NCBI GenBank assembly: GCA_934148985.1
Contig: CAKPDO010000023.1
Span: 1-22,741, forward strand
From: an uncultured Clostridia bacterium
GTDB lineage: Bacteria > Bacillota > Clostridia > TANB77 > CAG-508
Length of the DNA: 22,741 nucleotides
Direction: 5' to 3'
Part shown: positions 1-8,067 of the stretch, one piece after another
Layout of the letters: each line of letters starts with the position of its first letter
How positions within the stretch are numbered: position 1 is the stretch's first letter
The notes under the pieces: generated by a model
What the model was told of the DNA's origin: nothing
The model's input: only the letters and a program-made list of their open reading frames with translations
The model's database searches: none
Made by a program: the position numbers and the translations under genes

Positions 1-560
1 ATAACCATATTATCTCTTAAGTAGTCAAACCCAAATTCATTATTTGTACCATAAGTAATATCACTATTATATGCTTCCTGTTTTTGTTTTGGAGTTTGTC
101 CAGAAACTACAAGTCCTACTGATAATCCTAAAAATTTATATAATTTACCCATCCATTCACTATCACGTTTTGCTAGGTAATCATTTACTGTTATTACATG
201 TACACCTTTTCCTTCTAGTGCATTTAAATATACAGGAAGTGTTGCAACTAAAGTTTTTCCTTCACCTGTTTTCATTTCGGCAATTCTTCCTTGGTGTAAA
301 ATAATTCCACCTATTAATTGGACATCAAAATGCCTCATTCCTAAAACTCTTTTTGACGCTTCTCTTACAACTGCAAATGCCTCTGGTAAAATATCGTCTA
401 ATGTTTTTCCATTCTTTAATTGTTCTTTAAAATAAGCTGTTTTTTTAGTTAATTCTTGGTCTGATAATTTGCTTATTTCGTCCTCTAAACTGTTAATTTT
501 ATCTACTATTGGTTTTACTTTTTTAACCTCTTTTTCGCTGTATGATTTGAATAATTTCAT
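1..560 (-). CDS. secA: Preprotein translocase ATPase SecA, N-terminal part (runs off window)
   Basis: SecA is the cytoplasmic ATPase that drives unfolded secretory proteins through SecYEG. The 186 codons present translate without interruption from the window edge. They show the SecA N-terminus (MKLFKSYSEKEVKK), then LGMRHFDVQLIGG, the Walker A segment MKTGEGKTLVA, ITVNDYLAKRD and ITYGTNNEFGFDYLRDNM, all typical of nucleotide-binding domain 1. The ATG at 558-560 is chosen because a GAGAGG ribosome site lies about 10 bases upstream; an earlier ATG is out of frame. The missing C-terminal part lies beyond position 1. No zero-frame CGG is present. A promoter is visible just upstream (604-632). Identification is secure. 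Confidence 0.97.
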   Translation of the reverse strand, partial: MKLFKSYSEKEVKKVKPIVDKINSLEDEISKLSDQELTKKTAYFKEQLKNGKTLDDILPEAFAVVREASKRVLGMRHFDVQLIGGIILHQGRIAEMKTGEGKTLVATLPVYLNALEGKGVHVITVNDYLAKRDSEWMGKLYKFLGLSVGLVVSGQTPKQKQEAYNSDITYGTNNEFGFDYLRDNMV

Positions 561-603
561 ATTTTTTCATCCTCTCAAATTGTTTTAAGTTTTTTACGTG
601 TTT

Positions 604-632
604 AATATACCACTAAAATTATTTTTTAGCAA
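604..632 (-). promoter_or_regulatory. Putative sigma-A promoter of secA
   Basis: On the minus strand TTGCTA (627-632) and TATATT (604-609) are separated by exactly 17 bases and sit about 45 bases upstream of the secA start. The call rests on box similarity only. Confidence 0.5.
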
Positions 633-683
633 GTTTTTTTGCAATATTCTTTGCATTTTTTTGCATCGTTTTACATAAAATTT

Positions 684-717
684 AATAGACTAAAATGAAT
701 AAACATTTTAGTCTATT
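684..717 (-). terminator. Intrinsic terminator-like hairpin after the surface protein gene
   Basis: A perfect 14-bp stem (684-697 with 704-717) closes a 6-base loop and overlaps the surface-protein stop codon (713-715). The trailing tract on the minus strand is only AAATTTTATG, so termination may be incomplete. It separates the gene from secA downstream. Confidence 0.6.
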
Positions 718-3700
718 TTATATCTTTGCTTTCTTTTAATTTTATCAATTGATAAGCGCCAAATATACCAATAATTGTTGAAATCACAATTACAATTTTT
801 ATGTTGTTTCCTGTTAAAGGTAGCTTTTTCAAGGTTTTTCCATCATCAATTTTACTATTTGAAGAATTTGCATTAGAAACTACATTATTTATGGTATTCT
901 TTTCTTGATTTTCATTTGTTACAGTGTCATTATTACGTTCACTTGATTCATTTTGTGCAGTATTTGTAGTGCTATTTGAAATATCATTTTTAGTGTCGTT
1001 TTTATTGTCATCTTTTATATCATCTTTTTCATCTACTTTATCTATCACTTTTTCTTTTATCTGTACTATATATGTTGTAGTTTTCCCTTCATATGTTACT
1101 ATTAATGCTTTCTTGCCTATTTGTGAATTATCAAAGCCACTTATCATTTCATCTGTCATATTTACTATATCTGTTGAAGTATCATTATAAATTACTTTTA
1201 TTTTTCCGCCCGTTACATCTAATTTTTCATAGTTTTGAATATATGTGGTTTTAGTTGGCACTGTTTCCATTTCAATTTTACTTATTTGTTTTGCATTTAT
1301 TTGTATAGCATATGTTGTAGTTTTTTCTCCATATGTTACTGTTAATGTTTGGCTTCCAAGTTTTGAATTGTCAAAACCGCTTACCATATTTGCTGTTAAT
1401 AGCATTATTTCAGTTGAAGCATCATTATATGTTATTTTTATTTTTCCACCTTTTACATTTAATTCTTCATAATTTTGAATATATGTTATTTTAGTTGGCA
1501 CTGTTTCCATCTCAATTTTGATTATTTGTTTTTTATTTATTTGTATAGTATATGTTGTAGTTTTTCCTTTATATGTTACTGTTAGTGTTTGATTTCCAAG
1601 TTTAGAATTATCAAACCCACTTACCATACTTGCTGTTAATTGTATCATTTCAGTTGAAGTATCATTATATATTGCCTTTATTTTTCCACCCGTTACATCT
1701 AATTTTTCATAGCTTTGAATATATGCGGTTTTAGTTGGTACCGTTTCCATCTCAATTTTGCTTATTTGCTTTGCATTTACCTGTATAGTATATGTTGTTG
1801 TTTTTCCTCCATATGTTACCGTTAGTGTTTGATTTCCAAGTTTAGAATTATCAAATCCACTTACCATATTTGCTGTTAATTGTATCATTTCAGTTGAAGT
1901 GTCATTATATGTTGCTTTTATTTTTCCACCTGTTACATTTAACTTTTCATAGTTTTGAATATATGTTGTTTTAGCTGGTAGAGTTTCCATTTCAATTTTA
2001 CTTATTTGCTTTGCATTTACCTGTATAGTATATGTTGTAGTTTTTCCTCCATATGTTACTGTTAGTGTTTGATTTCCAAGTTTAGAATTATCAAAACCGC
2101 TTACCATCTCATTTGTTATATTTATTATATCAGTCGAAGTATCACTGTAAGTTATTTTTATTTTTCCACCTTTTACATTTAATTCTTCATAATTTTGAAT
2201 ATATGTTATTTTAACTGGCACAGTTTCTAACTCTATTTTGCTTATTTGTTTTTTATTTATTTGTATAGTATATGTTGTAGTTTTTCCTCCATATGTTACT
2301 GTTAATGTTTGATTTCCAAGTTTAGAATTATCAAATCCGCTTACCATATTTGCTGTTAATTGTATCATTTCAGTTGAAGTATCATTATATATTACCTTTA
2401 TTTTTCCACCCGTTACATCTAATTTCTCATAGCTTTGAATATATGTGGTTTTAGTTGGCACCGTTTCCATTTCAATTTTGCTTATTTGCTTTGCATTTAC
2501 CTGTATAGTATATGTTGTAGTTTTTCCTCCATATGTTACTGTTAGTGTTTGATTTCCAAGCTTAGAATTGTCAAAACCACTTACCATATCATTCGTTATA
2601 TTTATTATATCAGTTGAAGTATCACTGTAAGTTATTTTTATTTTTCCGCCCGTTACATCCAACTTTTCATAGTTTTGTACATATGAAATTTTTGTTGGTA
2701 TACTTTGCATTTCAATTTTACTTGCAAATTTAGCAATTATTTGTACAGTGTATGTTGTAGTTTTTCCTCCATATGTTACTGTTAATGTTCGATTTCCAAG
2801 TTTTGAATTGTCAAAACCGCTTACCATATCAGCTGTTAGTTGGATTATTTCAGTCGAAGTATCGTTATATGTTACTTTTATTTTTCCACCCGTTACATCT
2901 AATTTTTCATAATTTTGTATATATGCCGTTTTATTAGGTGCTGTTCCTATTTCAATTTTACTTATTTGTTTTGCATTTACTTGCACTGAATATGTTGCAG
3001 TTTTTCCTTTATATGATACAGTTAAAGTTTGCGTTCCTAATTTTGAATTATCAAACCCGCTTATCATATTTGCAGTTATATCAATAGTATCATCTTGAAG
3101 TTCATTATAGGTAATTTTTAATTTGCCACCTGTTGTATCTATTTTTTCATAATTTTGAATATATTGTTTTTTGGTTGGCTCAGTTGTTATTGATATTTGT
3201 TTAATTTTACTTAATGCCTCCGCCGTTTCCAATCCAATTTGAGAAAGTGCTGCTGATGTAAAATGCATTGAATTGTCATTTACTCCATCTTCACTCGTAT
3301 AATAATCCGTTGCTGCTCTGCATCTTGCTAACGCATCCGTATAGCTTAATGCCGTTCCATTTTCATCATATCTTGTTATTAGACCGTTATTGTATTCTTC
3401 TTCAGACCCAACATATCTATCATATGAAAATGAAGACCCCATTATTATTTGTCCATTACTTTCAGCAACAAGCTCCTTTTTAGCTTGATGTACTTCTTCT
3501 ATTCTGCTCATCATATTTGCTTCTCCAGGCCTATGGCTTGTCTCTATAAGTACTCCTTTTGCTATACCTAAATTATTCCTTAAACTTTCGTCAATAATCT
3601 TCATTTTGTTCTTGTAGTCACTTTTTGACGCAGTATTCTCTCCTTGAAATACTACATAAGATTTATTACCTATAGTTAAATTTTTTTCTTTCAATAAATT

Positions 3701-4450
3701 TATTGCTGAATTCCACTGTTCTACCATTGGCTCATATAATTTATATGTTCTTGAAACTGAACTATCAGTATAATTTTCAGGAACAAATGCATCTATAGGT
3801 ACTCCTCCTACAGCATTCATAACAGCTATTACTTTATGTCCAGTATTATTATAATATGTTTGGCAAAATTGTGGAATTATATTTAATCCCTGTGAACACT
3901 CAGATGCTCCTGTATATACTCCGTCATGGTATACTTCTTTATATTCAGTAGTAATTTTTAGTTTACCGTTGCTGTCATATTCTCTAAATAGTGACTCACC
4001 AATATGTTGTTCTCCTGCTTCAGAAATGCTTGTTGTAATTTCCTCAAATGAATTTGTTGAATATTTATATATATAAGCCGTACCTAGTTGTTGTACAGTT
4101 TTCACTTGGTCTCTATATTCTCCAACGTTTTTTAAGATATCCTTGCTTATTCCTGAGATCTTAGAAAAATTTTCTACGCTCGTTATATTTTTAGGGTCAA
4201 ATCTCGTTTCTTTAGCATGAGTTGTATATCCAACCATGTTTGATTGTCCAAAAAATAGTATTACATCATATATATCGCCATTTGAATTTTGAGCATTCTG
4301 TATTGTAACATCAGATGTTTCTGATTTTGTATTGGAATTAAATGAAATTTTTATATTTTCCTCAAGAAATTTCACATTACACATAAATATTATAAATCCT
4401 ATTATAAGCAAACATAGAATTGAACATATTATTATTTTTTTCTTTTTCAT
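713..4450 (-). CDS. LPXTG-anchored SGNH/sialate O-acetylesterase-like surface protein with nine Ig-like repeats
   Basis: This 1245-residue protein is predicted to be exported and attached to peptidoglycan by sortase. Residues 6-24 form a signal or membrane segment. Residues 60-415 resemble the SGNH/SASA esterase fold: the nucleophile block FFGQSNMVG has Ser70, VVFQGEN lies at 266-272, and the C-terminal Asp/His block is D392 to H396. Residues about 417-1136 are nine tandem 80-residue repeats (consensus ending SGFDNSKLG, LTVTYGGKTTTY) similar to group-3 bacterial Ig-like domains. A Asn/Asp/Lys-rich wall-spanning linker follows, then LPLTG (1210-1214), a hydrophobic helix and a basic tail. An ester-removing role on host or dietary glycans is inferred; the substrate is unknown. 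The ATG has an AAAAGGA site upstream. No zero-frame CGG occurs in 1245 codons. Confidence 0.9.
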   Translation of the reverse strand: MKKKKIIICSILCLLIIGFIIFMCNVKFLEENIKISFNSNTKSETSDVTIQNAQNSNGDIYDVILFFGQSNMVGYTTHAKETRFDPKNITSVENFSKISGISKDILKNVGEYRDQVKTVQQLGTAYIYKYSTNSFEEITTSISEAGEQHIGESLFREYDSNGKLKITTEYKEVYHDGVYTGASECSQGLNIIPQFCQTYYNNTGHKVIAVMNAVGGVPIDAFVPENYTDSSVSRTYKLYEPMVEQWNSAINLLKEKNLTIGNKSYVVFQGENTASKSDYKNKMKIIDESLRNNLGIAKGVLIETSHRPGEANMMSRIEEVHQAKKELVAESNGQIIMGSSFSYDRYVGSEEEYNNGLITRYDENGTALSYTDALARCRAATDYYTSEDGVNDNSMHFTSAALSQIGLETAEALSKIKQISITTEPTKKQYIQNYEKIDTTGGKLKITYNELQDDTIDITANMISGFDNSKLGTQTLTVSYKGKTATYSVQVNAKQISKIEIGTAPNKTAYIQNYEKLDVTGGKIKVTYNDTSTEIIQLTADMVSGFDNSKLGNRTLTVTYGGKTTTYTVQIIAKFASKIEMQSIPTKISYVQNYEKLDVTGGKIKITYSDTSTDIINITNDMVSGFDNSKLGNQTLTVTYGGKTTTYTIQVNAKQISKIEMETVPTKTTYIQSYEKLDVTGGKIKVIYNDTSTEMIQLTANMVSGFDNSKLGNQTLTVTYGGKTTTYTIQINKKQISKIELETVPVKITYIQNYEELNVKGGKIKITYSDTSTDIINITNEMVSGFDNSKLGNQTLTVTYGGKTTTYTIQVNAKQISKIEMETLPAKTTYIQNYEKLNVTGGKIKATYNDTSTEMIQLTANMVSGFDNSKLGNQTLTVTYGGKTTTYTIQVNAKQISKIEMETVPTKTAYIQSYEKLDVTGGKIKAIYNDTSTEMIQLTASMVSGFDNSKLGNQTLTVTYKGKTTTYTIQINKKQIIKIEMETVPTKITYIQNYEELNVKGGKIKITYNDASTEIMLLTANMVSGFDNSKLGSQTLTVTYGEKTTTYAIQINAKQISKIEMETVPTKTTYIQNYEKLDVTGGKIKVIYNDTSTDIVNMTDEMISGFDNSQIGKKALIVTYEGKTTTYIVQIKEKVIDKVDEKDDIKDDNKNDTKNDISNSTTNTAQNESSERNNDTVTNENQEKNTINNVVSNANSSNSKIDDGKTLKKLPLTGNNIKIVIVISTIIGIFGAYQLIKLKESKDIK
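1043..3202 (-). repeat. Nine tandem 240-bp repeats encoding 80-residue Ig-like domains
   Basis: The phase is exactly 240 bp; the GGK codons recur near 1206, 1446, 1686, 1926, 2166, 2406, 2646, 2886 and 3126. Repeats 4 and 7 share IQSYEKLDVTGG and INKKQ, and repeats 5 and 8 share IQNYEELNVKGG, giving a 720-bp higher-order period (4-5-6 and 7-8-9). Repeats 3 and 5 share the same second half. This pattern indicates unequal crossover or gene conversion. Confidence 0.95.
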
Positions 4451-4483
4451 TTTTTATTGCTCCTTTTATATATCACTTTATCT

Positions 4484-4512
4484 ATTATAATTTAGTTTTC
4501 TTTTTATTTCAA
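4484..4512 (-). promoter_or_regulatory. Putative sigma-A promoter of the surface protein gene
   Basis: On the minus strand TTGAAA (4507-4512) and TATAAT (4484-4489) have a 17-base spacer and lie 34 bases upstream of the start codon. Confidence 0.65.
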
Positions 4513-4633
4513 TACAAACTATTTATTTTTGTAATATTTTTTTTGATTAAGAATAAGTTTTTAGTATCAAAATATAAAGCAATATCTATTGGATATATTT
4601 TAATTCAAGATTTTAATAAAAGGAGAATAGTTT

Positions 4634-5191
4634 ATGTTTTTATATAATTTAAAATTAAACGGAAATAGACTAGTTAAATTTTTATTTATTATAATGCTTT
4701 TAATTATTTTAATTATTTTTTCTGTAAGCATTTATAATATATTTTTAAAGAAAGAAACAAATTCAGAACTTAAACTTACTGATACCATAAAGTCTGACAA
4801 AGTTTTTGAAATAACACCCGAAAATTATACAAATATTTTACAAGCCGTAACAGAGAATCTCGATTCCTATATCGGTTGTAAAGTACATTTTACAGGATAT
4901 GTTTATAGGCTTATTGATTTTGAAAAAAACGAGTTTGTTTTAGCTCGTGATATGCTTATAAATTCAAATACCTCTCAAAGTCTTGTAGTCGGTTTTTTAT
5001 GTACATATGATACTGCATATGAATTTAAAGATAACACTTGGGTTGATATTACTGGTACTATTATTAAAGGGGATTATTATGGCGATATTGCCCAAATCCA
5101 AGTTGAAACCATGTTTGAATGTAGTGAACCAGAAGACAAATTTGTTTTTGTTCCAGATAGTTCTTATGTGCCTACTTGCAATATGTTTTAG
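4634..5191 (+). CDS. Membrane-anchored DUF1980 (YcgQ C-terminal)-like protein
   Basis: The protein has 185 residues, with a strongly hydrophobic helix at about 13-37 and an extracytoplasmic domain. The domain matches the pattern I know from the C-terminal part of the YcgQ/TIGR03943 family, which pairs with a YcgR permease: YIGCKVHFTGYVYR (79-92), FVLARDMLI (101-109), VVGFLC (118-123) and WVDITGTI. In that family a Cys-Cys-Ala-Ala-Asp stretch lies between the last two blocks; here residues 111-115 read SNTSQ, so the cysteines and aspartate are missing. The permease half is also absent nearby. Function is unknown; this looks like a solitary, diverged domain. The ATG has an AGGAG site upstream, and a strong terminator overlaps the stop codon. 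Confidence 0.7.
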   Translation: MFLYNLKLNGNRLVKFLFIIMLLIILIIFSVSIYNIFLKKETNSELKLTDTIKSDKVFEITPENYTNILQAVTENLDSYIGCKVHFTGYVYRLIDFEKNEFVLARDMLINSNTSQSLVVGFLCTYDTAYEFKDNTWVDITGTIIKGDYYGDIAQIQVETMFECSEPEDKFVFVPDSSYVPTCNMF

Positions 5192-5221
5192 CCAATTGTT
5201 CAATTAAACAATTGGCTTTTA
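5190..5221 (+). terminator. Intrinsic terminator of the DUF1980-like gene
   Basis: An 11-bp perfect stem (5190-5200 with 5207-5217) and 6-base loop are followed by TTTTATT. The stem begins within the TAG stop codon. It also separates this gene from convergent ytvI. Confidence 0.85.
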
Positions 5222-5269
5222 TTCTTCCATTAACTAGTTTTTACAAGACGTTCCTTCAAAAGTCAAGCA

Positions 5270-6370
5270 TTATTCCAAATTAAAAATAGTTTTCACAATT
5301 CCATCATCAAAAAATTTAGAAAAAACATTTTTCAAAATAATAAGAACAATAGGGCCCACAAACATACCGTAAAACCCCTATAAATTTAAATCCTGTGTAC
5401 ATTGCTGCAATCGTAAAAATAGGATGAATACCAATATTTCCGACTTACAATTTTAGGTTCAATAAATTGTCTTGTTATAGACATAATAATCCATAAAACA
5501 ATTATAGCTAAGCCCAGATTTAAATCACCATTTAATCCTGACAAAATTCCCCAAGGAACCATAACTGTTCCAGAACCTAATATTGGAAGTGCATCAACAA
5601 AAGCAATCCCTAAGGCTATTATAAGTGGAAAGCCTACATTTAAACCCACAAAATACATTATATAAAGTCCTATTAAAGATATTACAAAAGAAATTAAAAT
5701 TAGTGTAGCTTGTGCCTTTAAATAGCCCCCTAGAACTTTTATAAGTTCTTTTATATGGCCGAGTAAGTTCTTTCATCCATTTTTCTGGTAAATGATGTTC
5801 TAATTCGTCTAACATATATATTTTGTCTGTGCAAATAAAATATAATGCCAAAATCGTTACTCCGACATATATCATCATACAAGGTATAAGCTTTATACCA
5901 TTAACAATATTCATTAAAAAATCTTGAAAATATTTAGATATATTATCTAGTATTGTAAAACTATTTTTTTCAATAATATCAATTAATTCTTTTGAAAACC
6001 TTAATTTTACAGAATTTACCTTTTCTAATATCCTTTGTACTTGGAAATATATATTATCATAATAATTATTAAAATCCGAAAGTAAATTTGATGATTCAGA
6101 AACAATTGTTGCTATTCCCCATCCTAACAGTCCTATTATAATGCCAAATGTTATTATAAATACAATAATTGAACTTAATCTTCTCGTAATTTTAAATTTT
6201 TTCATAAGCTTTTTTATTAATGGTTCTATAATTAAAGATATAATAAACGCAATTAAAAAAGGCATATAAAATATAGCAAGTTTAAATGCTGCAATAGTTG
6301 AAATTATAGCTATAAATACGAAAAATATTCTCTTTAAAACACTTGTCCAATATTTTGCTTCTTTAGGCAT
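5270..6370 (-). CDS. ytvI: Sporulation membrane protein YtvI (AI-2E family), three +1 recoding sites
   Basis: This is a polytopic permease-like protein of the AI-2E/PF01594 superfamily, sporulation branch YtvI. In the standard code it is broken three times. Each break sits on a zero-frame CGG (5759-5761, 5440-5442, 5367-5369). Reading each CGGN as one glycine gives 365 residues, close to the usual family length, with uninterrupted family motifs: the N-terminal helices, HHLPEKWMKEL, FVDALPILGSGTVMVPWG, EPKIVS-G-NIGIHP and GVL-G-MFVGPIV, ending at TAA 5270-5272. Predicted glycines are residues 204, 310 and 334. I prefer ATG 6370 (MPKEAKYW), 8 bases after AGAAAGG; GTG 6379 and ATG 6376 are too close to that site. 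Conventional annotation would give two fragments or a pseudogene. The identity is firm; the translation mechanism is inferred. Confidence 0.85.
5367..5369 (-). other. +1 recoding site, CGGT (ytvI site 3)
   Basis: The preceding codon is TTA. Skipping the C gives Gly334 in GVL-G-MFVGP, a glycine typical of AI-2E proteins. Zero-frame reading would lose the last helix. Confidence 0.85.
5440..5442 (-). other. +1 recoding site, CGGA (ytvI site 2)
   Basis: The preceding codon is AGT. Skipping the C gives Gly310 before NIGIHP. Zero-frame reading stops at TAA in 5386-5388. Confidence 0.85.
5759..5761 (-). other. +1 recoding site, CGGC (ytvI site 1)
   Basis: The preceding codon is ACT. Skipping the C gives Gly204 followed by HIKELIKVLGGYLKAQ. 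The zero-frame tail beginning RPYKRTYK has no membrane-protein character. Confidence 0.85.
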
Positions 6371-6389
6371 ATCCATCACCTTTCTTGTT

Positions 6390-6424
6390 AAAATTTGGCA
6401 TATAAATATTATATGCCAAATTTT
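6390..6424 (-). terminator. Hairpin between spoIIP and ytvI
   Basis: A perfect 15-bp stem (6390-6404 with 6410-6424) has a 5-base loop. The arm ends in TTTT and is then followed by AACAAG, so the U-tract is short. It may attenuate rather than stop read-through into ytvI. Confidence 0.6.
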
Positions 6425-6440
6425 GGTTCCTATTCATGAT

Positions 6441-7614
6441 TTATTTTAATGCTTCTTCCATTACTTTGCCTAAATATTTCATGCTATTAAGAGTTTGTTC
6501 TAAGGTATTTCCTGTAGCTCCAACTTCTATTATACAAGCTGCCTTTCCTAAGTGTTGATTGTATCTCGAATTTCTTAAAATTATTGGTTTAAATAGCCCA
6601 GGATATAATTCATTTGCCTTTTGCTCAATTTTTACTGCAAATTTTAAATTCGAACTCCAGTTTGGATGTGATAGTCCTCCCCCATCACTTCCCATTACAA
6701 ACATGAGCTGAGCGCAATAATCTTCTCCTATTTTTACTAATGGTGCATAATTTTCATTACTTCCTATGGCATCTCTATGTAAGTCTATTATAATATCTGA
6801 ATTAAAGTCTTTTAAGACATTTTGTACTGTTTTTAAAGACCTAGAATATGAACCTGTATATGCTGGATAATCGTGAAAATCTTTGTTGTGATTTACATTA
6901 AATCCATAATTTCCAAGTTGATTTGTAAGTTCATCTCCAACACGCACTACAGAAAAGTTTTGGTCTGTTGTTCTATAGTTTCCGTGACGGTTCATACTTA
7001 TAGTTTTCTGTTTGTGTATAACTTTCACAAGTATGTGTATGAAAAATTATTATGTTTTTTGTATTTATATTTAAGTCATTTGAATTTAACATATCATCTG
7101 TTATCTCATATGATGTTTCATTTTTTATTTTTACGCCATTGTATTCTTTATTATATTTTTCAGCTATTGGATTTTGAGTTACAACTTGAGTTTCATAGTG
7201 TTCCTGTATTTCTTGCTTTTCAGGCTCTTTTGTTTCTTCCGAATTTGTGTTTGCACTTTGATTTTCAATTTCATTTATATTTTGTGCTTCTTGTCCAACA
7301 TTTTGTTCGCTTTCTTTTATTTCGAATAAATTTGATCCAATACTTAGTATTTTTTCTGTAGATGTATCTTTAATATCCGCTTCTCCATCTTCTAATATTT
7401 CTCTATCCGCTCCTTCTGAAATGCATTCAAAAATGCTACTTTCTGTGTCAAATCCGAGTTTTATTATATTATTCATATTTATACTTATTGATTGGTTGAA
7501 CTTATTTTTTATTTGTATATTTTTAAAAATAAATTTGCCTAAAATATATGCTATAAGTATAATAGCAATTATTTTTATTATATCTTTTAATTTTATTACT
7601 GTAACATTGAACAT
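6441..7614 (-). CDS. spoIIP: Stage II sporulation protein P (engulfment peptidoglycan hydrolase), one +1 recoding site
   Basis: SpoIIP is the membrane-bound amidase/endopeptidase that, with SpoIID and SpoIIM, thins septal peptidoglycan during engulfment. The recoded protein has 390 residues: one N-terminal helix (about 12-32), a Glu/Gln-rich linker (about 80-165), then the catalytic domain with IIIFHTHTCESY, DLHRDAIG and AACIIEVGATGN, which match the family's two metal-binding histidines and the glutamate. The frame changes between EPS and NYRTTDQNF, exactly on CGG 6982-6984. Skipping its C gives Gly211 and an unbroken domain, whereas the zero frame stops three codons later. The ATG has a GGGAG site upstream. 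GCATAAA and ATATATAT about 14 bases apart upstream weakly resemble a sigma-E promoter, as expected for spoIIP. Confidence 0.88.
6982..6984 (-). other. +1 recoding site, CGGA (spoIIP)
   Basis: The preceding codon is TCA. Skipping the C gives S-G-NYRTTD. The zero frame reads R-K-L-stop, removing two of the three catalytic motifs. Confidence 0.88.
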
Positions 7615-7660
7615 ATATCTTCTCCCTACATAAATATATATTCAATAGTTTTGTTTTTAT

Positions 7661-7708
7661 GCATAAAAAAGAAAGATCCGGGTAAGTGTTGTTACACACC
7701 ACCCGGAT
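7661..7708 (-). terminator. Intrinsic terminator of the 60-residue gene
   Basis: ATCCGGGT (7676-7683) pairs perfectly with ACCCGGAT (7701-7708), with an inner GTGT/ACAC helix. On the minus strand CTTTCTTTTTT follows. It is unusually GC-rich for this window. Confidence 0.85.
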
Positions 7709-7725
7709 GAAGAAAAAATGAACTC

Positions 7726-7908
7726 CTATCTTCTTATGACATCGCGGCCTTCACTCAGGTCCAATATCATTTTTGCTCTTTCTTTTGCATCCATGCCTCC
7801 CCAAGGACTTATAGCCTGTGCTATAGCGGCTTCGTCTCTGTTAAATGGGTACGGCCGTTCTGACATCTCATCCCAAAAAGTCTTTTTTCTTTTTTCATTT
7901 CTTCTCAT
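7726..7908 (-). CDS. Small 60-residue protein of unknown function, foreign-looking
   Basis: I do not recognise this charged, soluble protein (MSERPYPFNRDEAAIAQAIS is its most distinctive stretch; it ends RDVIRR). It looks real: AAAGGAG lies 8 bases before the ATG, a consensus promoter precedes it and a strong terminator follows. Codon use is GC-richer than its neighbours, with CCG, GCC, GGC, CGC and CTG, which suggests acquisition. It contains the only zero-frame CGG (codon 18, 7855-7857) that lies in an ORF making sense without a shift. If CGGN were decoded as glycine here, translation would stop about twelve codons later. It lies between spoIIP and the recJ operon and has no evident link to either. 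Confidence 0.65.
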   Translation of the reverse strand: MRRNEKRKKTFWDEMSERPYPFNRDEAAIAQAISPWGGMDAKERAKMILDLSEGRDVIRR

Positions 7909-7939
7909 CTTTCTGTCTCCTTTCTTTGGTTCCAGTGGT

Positions 7940-7963
7940 CAGTGAACCACTGCTCTGCTTACT
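7940..7963 (-). promoter_or_regulatory. Inverted repeat in the leader of the 60-residue gene
   Basis: The sequence CAGTGGT-TCACTG-ACCACTG (minus strand) forms a 7-bp hairpin between the predicted transcription start and the ribosome site. It could be an operator or a leader structure; nothing identifies a ligand. Confidence 0.35.
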
Positions 7964-7979
7964 GCCTGTCAACAATTAT

Positions 7980-8008
7980 ATTATATTCCAATTTTTTCCA
8001 ATTGTCAA
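7980..8008 (-). promoter_or_regulatory. Consensus sigma-A promoter of the 60-residue gene
   Basis: On the minus strand TTGACA (8003-8008) and TATAAT (7980-7985) are perfect boxes with a 17-base spacer. The predicted start near 7973 gives a leader of about 65 bases. Confidence 0.8.
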
Positions 8009-8067
8009 TACATATTTTCATGTTTATATCAATATTTCATCGACATTTTTCCACAAATTTCCACATT

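Noticed and set aside
1043..3202. CRISPR array
   Set aside because: The regular 240-bp period is coding, in frame and without spacers; these are protein domain repeats.
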